Shown here piece after piece: positions 14,465 to 17,460 of a stretch of 17,460 nucleotides of DNA. Numbering within the stretch: the stretch's first letter is position 1; every line of letters begins with the position of its first letter. A model generated the notes under the pieces. That model did not search any database. It was not told where the DNA came from and worked only from the letters and a program-made list of their open reading frames with translations. Both the position numbers and the translations under genes were made by a program. Source of the stretch: CAWVWF01 sp963933885. GTDB lineage: Bacteria > Bacteroidota > Bacteroidia > Flavobacteriales_C > GCA-002722245. The stretch lies in contig CAWVWF010000057.1 of assembly GCA_963933885.1 (NCBI GenBank), positions 1-17,460 of the forward strand, read 5' to 3'.

Positions 14465-14743
14465 TTATCTTTTACCTTTTTTCTTATCCGCACCATGTCC
14501 TCTATAAGTTCTTGTTGGAGCAAATTCTCCTAACTTATGTCCTACCATGTTCTCTGTAATAAATACAGGGATAAACTTGTTACCATTATGAACACCAATT
14601 GTCAATCCTAAGAAATCAGGAGTAATCATTGATGCTCTAGACCAAGTTTTGATTACATTCTTCTTTCCAGACTCTTGAGCCTCATCAGCACGCAATTGCA
14701 ACTTATAGTGTACAAAAGGTGGTTTTTTAAGTGATCTAGCCAT
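14465..14743 (-). CDS. rpsS: 30S ribosomal protein S19
   Basis: 30S head protein that pairs with S13 and forms bridges to the large subunit. The protein has 92 aa, the normal length. It opens MARSLKKPPFVHYKL; TWSRASMITPDFLGLTIGVH is at 33-52; and the signature FIPVFITENMVGHKLGEFAP is at 57-76, followed by TRTYRGH. The tail is basic (KKKGKR). It begins 9 nt after the rplB stop. An open reading frame in another frame overlaps its start region but is not a gene. Confidence 0.98.
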   Translation of the reverse strand: MARSLKKPPFVHYKLQLRADEAQESGKKNVIKTWSRASMITPDFLGLTIGVHNGNKFIPVFITENMVGHKLGEFAPTRTYRGHGADKKKGKR

Positions 14744-14752
14744 GTCTTTCTA

Positions 14753-15577
14753 TTATTTTTTCTTTCTTTCAATAATATATTTATCAGAGTATTTACTCTT
14801 AGATCTAGTTTTGTAACCTTTAGCAGGCATACCATTTCTTGATCTTGGGTGACCTCCTGAAGACCTTCCTTCACCACCTCCCATTGGGTGATCAACTGGG
14901 TTCATAGCAACACCTCTTACTCTTGGACGTCTACCTAACCATCTACTTCTTCCTGCTTTTCCACTAACAACCAGTTGGTGATCAGCATTAGAAACAGAAC
15001 CAATAGTAGCAGTACACTCAACTAATACTTGACGAGTTTCACCAGATGGCATTTTAACTGTCGCATATCTACCATCTCTAGCAGCAAGTTGAACATAAGA
15101 TCCAGCAGATCTAGCAATTTTCCCACCTTGTCCAGGACGTAACTCAACATTGTGAATTACAGTTCCCAAAGGAATATCACTTAAAGGTAATGCATTTCCA
15201 ACCTCAGGATTAACTCCTTTACCAGCTGTAAGTGTTGCACCAACTTCTAATCCGTTTGGAGCTAAAATATAAGCTTTTTCACCATCAGCATAATAAAGTA
15301 AAGCTATCCTTGCAGTTCTGTTTGGATCGTATTCGATACCTTTAACAGTTGCTGGAATACCAACTTTTGTACGCTTAAAGTCAACAAGTCTATACTTCTT
15401 TTTATGACCTCCACCGATATTTCTAACGGTCATCTTCCCAGTGTCATTTCTTCCACCAGAATTTTTAATTTTTCTTAATAAACTCTTTTCAGGACTGTGC
15501 TTAGTAATTTCCTCGAAAGTACTAGCTACTTTATGTCTTTGTCCTGGTGTAGTTGGTTTTAATTTCTTTAAACCCAT
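14753..15577 (-). CDS. rplB: 50S ribosomal protein L2
   Basis: One of the most conserved r-proteins, needed for subunit joining, tRNA binding and the structure of the peptidyl transferase region. The protein has 274 aa. An OB fold and an SH3-like domain fill the centre (about 60-200). The signature VRGVAMNPVDHPMGGGEGRS is at 220-239, with His230 equivalent to the functionally important E. coli His229. The C-terminal extension SKYSDKYIIERKKK is standard. It starts 5 nt after rplW. Confidence 0.98.
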   Translation of the reverse strand: MGLKKLKPTTPGQRHKVASTFEEITKHSPEKSLLRKIKNSGGRNDTGKMTVRNIGGGHKKKYRLVDFKRTKVGIPATVKGIEYDPNRTARIALLYYADGEKAYILAPNGLEVGATLTAGKGVNPEVGNALPLSDIPLGTVIHNVELRPGQGGKIARSAGSYVQLAARDGRYATVKMPSGETRQVLVECTATIGSVSNADHQLVVSGKAGRSRWLGRRPRVRGVAMNPVDHPMGGGEGRSSGGHPRSRNGMPAKGYKTRSKSKYSDKYIIERKKK

Positions 15578-15582
15578 GGCTC

Positions 15583-15870
15583 TTAAATATTACCGTAAAT
15601 ATCAATTACTTCACCTTCCTTCACTGTTACAATTGCTTTCTTGTAAGAAGCAGTTCTACCATCCATAGTCCACGTTTTTCTATTTCTCTTTGTTTTACCA
15701 GCATAACGCATAGTATTAACAGATTGAACAGAAACTCCGTATGTTAGTTCGATAGCTTTCTTAATCACTAATTTATTAGCAGATTCATCAACTATGAAAC
15801 CATATCTACCTAGCTTTTCTTCTAGCGCAGACATCTTTTCTGTAATTATTGGCTTAACGATTACACTCAT
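15583..15870 (-). CDS. rplW: 50S ribosomal protein L23
   Basis: Tunnel-exit protein and main docking site for trigger factor and SRP. The protein has 95 aa. It opens with VIVKPIITEKMSALEEKLGR; FIVDESANKLVIKKAIELTY follows, and the loop VNTMRYAGKTKRNRKTWTMD (about 51-70) is the rRNA-contacting part. The C-terminus VTVKEGEVIDIYGNI is of the Bacteroidota type. It lies 5 nt after rplD and 5 nt before rplB. Confidence 0.97.
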   Translation of the reverse strand: MSVIVKPIITEKMSALEEKLGRYGFIVDESANKLVIKKAIELTYGVSVQSVNTMRYAGKTKRNRKTWTMDGRTASYKKAIVTVKEGEVIDIYGNI

Positions 15871-15875
15871 CTTTC

Positions 15876-16502
15876 TTAGCTTAATGCGATTTCAATTGCT
15901 TTAACAGATCCTTCAGTTAATACTAAGATACTACAATTAAGTAGATCATACGTATTTACATCACTAGCTGCTACAACTTTAATTTTCTGAATATTTCTTG
16001 AAGACAAATAAACATTTGGATTATTGTCTGCAGTTACTAGAGTAACTCTTTTACCTTCCAATTTAAGTCCCTTTAAAACTGCTAAAAAATCAGTAGTTTT
16101 TGGTGCTTCAAAAGACAAGTCTTCTAAAACGATAACTTTTTCAGATTTTATAGAAGAAGAAAGAACTGACTTTCTTGCTACTACTTTAACCTTCTTGTTT
16201 AATTTGAAACCGTAGTATCTTGGACGAGGTCCAAAAATCCTACCTCCTCCTCTAAAAATAGGGTTTTTAATATCTCCATATCTAGCTGCTCCAGAACCTT
16301 TTTGCTTTTTCAACTTTCTAGTTGAACCAACAATTTCACCTCTTTCTTTAGCTTTATGAGTTCCTTGTCTTTGGGTTGCAAGATATTGTTTTACATCAAG
16401 GTACACAGTATGTTCGCTTGGCTCAATTCCGAAAATAGAATCATTTAAACCAATCTTTCTACCTGTGTCCTTACCCGTTTTATCTAATATTGATAACTCC
16501 AT
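15876..16502 (-). CDS. rplD: 50S ribosomal protein L4
   Basis: Binds 23S rRNA early in assembly, and its loop lines the tunnel; in E. coli it also represses the S10 operon. I place the start at the ATG at 16502 (MELSILDKTGKDTGRKIGLN), 1 nt after the rplC stop. A frame open from 16514 adds four residues and overlaps rplC. The protein then has 208 aa. The extended tunnel loop contains KQKGSGAARYGDIKNPIFRG and GGRIFGPRPRYYGFKLNKK; the globular domain follows and ends KAIEIALS. No E. coli-type S10 leader can be tested because the region before rpsJ is outside the window. Confidence 0.97.
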   Translation of the reverse strand: MELSILDKTGKDTGRKIGLNDSIFGIEPSEHTVYLDVKQYLATQRQGTHKAKERGEIVGSTRKLKKQKGSGAARYGDIKNPIFRGGGRIFGPRPRYYGFKLNKKVKVVARKSVLSSSIKSEKVIVLEDLSFEAPKTTDFLAVLKGLKLEGKRVTLVTADNNPNVYLSSRNIQKIKVVAASDVNTYDLLNCSILVLTEGSVKAIEIALS

Positions 16503-16503
16503 C

Positions 16504-17121
16504 TTATTTCTCAATTAAAACGTAAGACCCCTTTGATCCAGAAATGTTTCCTGAAACAACTACTATATTTTTCTCAGCAATGATCTTAAGAACTTTAAGG
16601 TTCTGAGTCTTAACTCTTTCACCTCCCATTCTACCAGCCATCTTCATTCCTTTAAAAACCTTTGAAGGTGTTGAAGCTGCTCCAATAGAACCTGGTGCTC
16701 TTAATCTGTTGTGCTGTCCGTGAGTTTGTCCACCAACTCCTCTAAAGTTGTGTCTTTTAACTACACCTTGGAATCCTTTTCCTTTTGAAGTTCCAACAAC
16801 ATCTACAAACTCACCTTCTTCAAAGATTTCAACAGTAACTACGTCACCTAAAGACTTACCGTCTTCGAAACCTTTAAACTCAACAAGCTTTGCTTTTGGA
16901 GTTGTTCCTGATTTTTTAAAATGTCCTCTTAATCCTGCAGTAGAAGTTTTTTCTCTCTTCTCACCGAATCCTAACTGAACTGCGTTGTACCCGTCAACTT
17001 CTAAAGTTTTAACTTGAGTAACAACACATGGACCTACCTCGATTACAGTACATGGAATATTCTTTCCATCTTCTGTAAACATGCTGGTCATACCTACTTT
17101 TTTTCCTATCAAACCTGACAT
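16504..17121 (-). CDS. rplC: 50S ribosomal protein L3
   Basis: Assembly initiator of the large subunit whose long loop reaches the peptidyl transferase centre. The protein has 205 aa. It opens MSGLIGKKVGMTSMFTEDGK; the signature stretch VDVVGTSKGKGFQGVVKRHN is at about 107-126, and the loop RAPGSIGAASTPSKVFKGMK leads into MAGRMGGERV. At the place of E. coli Gln150, which PrmB methylates, this protein has Ser (GAASTPS), so that modification cannot occur here. It starts 43 nt after rpsJ, the longest gap inside the r-protein unit, and abuts rplD with 1 nt between them. Confidence 0.98.
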   Translation of the reverse strand: MSGLIGKKVGMTSMFTEDGKNIPCTVIEVGPCVVTQVKTLEVDGYNAVQLGFGEKREKTSTAGLRGHFKKSGTTPKAKLVEFKGFEDGKSLGDVVTVEIFEEGEFVDVVGTSKGKGFQGVVKRHNFRGVGGQTHGQHNRLRAPGSIGAASTPSKVFKGMKMAGRMGGERVKTQNLKVLKIIAEKNIVVVSGNISGSKGSYVLIEK

Positions 17122-17164
17122 CGAATAACTGTTTTTTGGGGTTATCTTATCACTAATTAATTAA

Positions 17165-17460
17165 CTATACTTTAATCTCAACTTCAACACCTGAAGGTAA
17201 TTCTAACTTCATTAATGCATCAACAGTCTTTGAAGAAGAACTGTAAATATCCATTAATCTTTTGTAAGAACTAACTTGGAATTGCTCTCTTGCTTTCTTG
17301 TTAACGTGAGGAGATTTTAATACAGTGAAAATTCTCTTGTTAGTTGGTAGTGGAATTGGACCACTTACAACTGCACCTGTAGACTTCACTGTTTTTACAA
17401 TCTTCTCAGCTGACTTATCAACTAAATTGTGATCGAAAGACTTTAATTTAATTCTAATTT
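17165..17460 (-). CDS. rpsJ: 30S ribosomal protein S10 (5' end cut by window edge)
   Basis: 30S head protein that also serves as NusE in transcription antitermination. The visible 97 residues begin IRIKLKSFDHNLVDKSAEKI (first complete codon at 17456-17458), continue through VVSGPIPLPTNKRIFTVLKS and REQFQVSSYKRLMDIYSSSS, and end LELPSGVEVEIKV before TAG at 17165-17167. Judging from relatives, about four N-terminal residues, including the start codon, lie outside the window. A downstream in-frame ATG at 17389 is internal (Met in VKSTGAVV context) and not the start. In Bacteroidota rpsJ usually follows rpsL-rpsG-fusA, which would lie to the right of this window. Confidence 0.97.
   Translation of the reverse strand, partial: IRIKLKSFDHNLVDKSAEKIVKTVKSTGAVVSGPIPLPTNKRIFTVLKSPHVNKKAREQFQVSSYKRLMDIYSSSSKTVDALMKLELPSGVEVEIKV

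Noticed and set aside
14653..14895. An 80-codon minus-strand open frame overlapping the rplB-rpsS junction
   Set aside because: It overlaps two universally conserved genes in another frame and resembles no known protein; it is a frame-shifted reading of rplB and rpsS.
17123..17146. Possible hairpin GATAAC...GTTATT before rplC
   Set aside because: Only six weak pairs including one G-U, an 11-nt loop and no T-run; too weak to call a terminator or leader.
1..17460. Mobile elements, CRISPR arrays, defence genes, tRNA or rRNA genes
   Set aside because: None seen. Apart from the 1-79 fragment every gene is a recognised housekeeping gene, and the largest gene-free interval is under 100 nt.

Overview
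The window is a nearly pure block of housekeeping genes, all on the minus strand, from an AT-rich member of the Bacteroidota, most likely class Flavobacteriia. The evidence for that placement is the flavobacterial form of many r-proteins (S8 ending in GGEVLCHIC, L17 with a long charged tail, cysteine-poor S14 and L36), the order secY-map-infA-rpmJ without adk, the arrangement rplQ-carA-eno, and the absence of Shine-Dalgarno sequences before nearly every start. The genus cannot be fixed from the sequence.

Reading in the direction of transcription (high to low coordinates): positions 17460-8304 carry the S10 and spc type r-protein genes, rpsJ (5' end cut by the window edge), rplC, rplD, rplW, rplB, rpsS, rplV, rpsC, rplP, rpmC, rpsQ, rplN, rplX, rplE, rpsN, rpsH, rplF, rplR, rpsE, rpmD, rplO. 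Positions 8301-5741 hold secY, map, infA and rpmJ (protein export, N-terminal methionine removal, translation initiation, L36). Positions 5706-2669 hold the alpha-type genes rpsM, rpsK, rpsD, rpoA, rplQ. Gaps between genes run from a 1-nt overlap to 43 nt, so this looks like one long transcription unit, closed by a clear hairpin-plus-T-run terminator at 2608-2643. Then come carA (2580-1459) and eno (1454-168), 4 nt apart, with their own terminator at 115-149. A further gene of unknown identity starts at 79 and runs off the left edge.

Functionally the block joins ribosome assembly (26 r-proteins, 25 complete), the RNA polymerase alpha subunit, the Sec translocon channel, methionine aminopeptidase and IF-1, followed by the small subunit of carbamoyl phosphate synthase and the glycolytic enzyme enolase.

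I found no mobile element, CRISPR array, tRNA, rRNA or toxin/defence gene, and no stretch over 300 nt without a gene. Two short genes, rpmD (58 aa) and rpmJ (38 aa), were found by reading the sequence. Four starts (rplD, rpsC, rplX, rpsE) were moved inward from the longest open frame to agree with family N-termini and to remove or reduce overlaps. I see no new biological system here. The points worth a second look are small: a lone Shine-Dalgarno sequence on the left-edge gene, a 9-nt duplication in the KOW loop of L24, a terminator/promoter overlap before carA, and paired small hairpins at the rplQ start.
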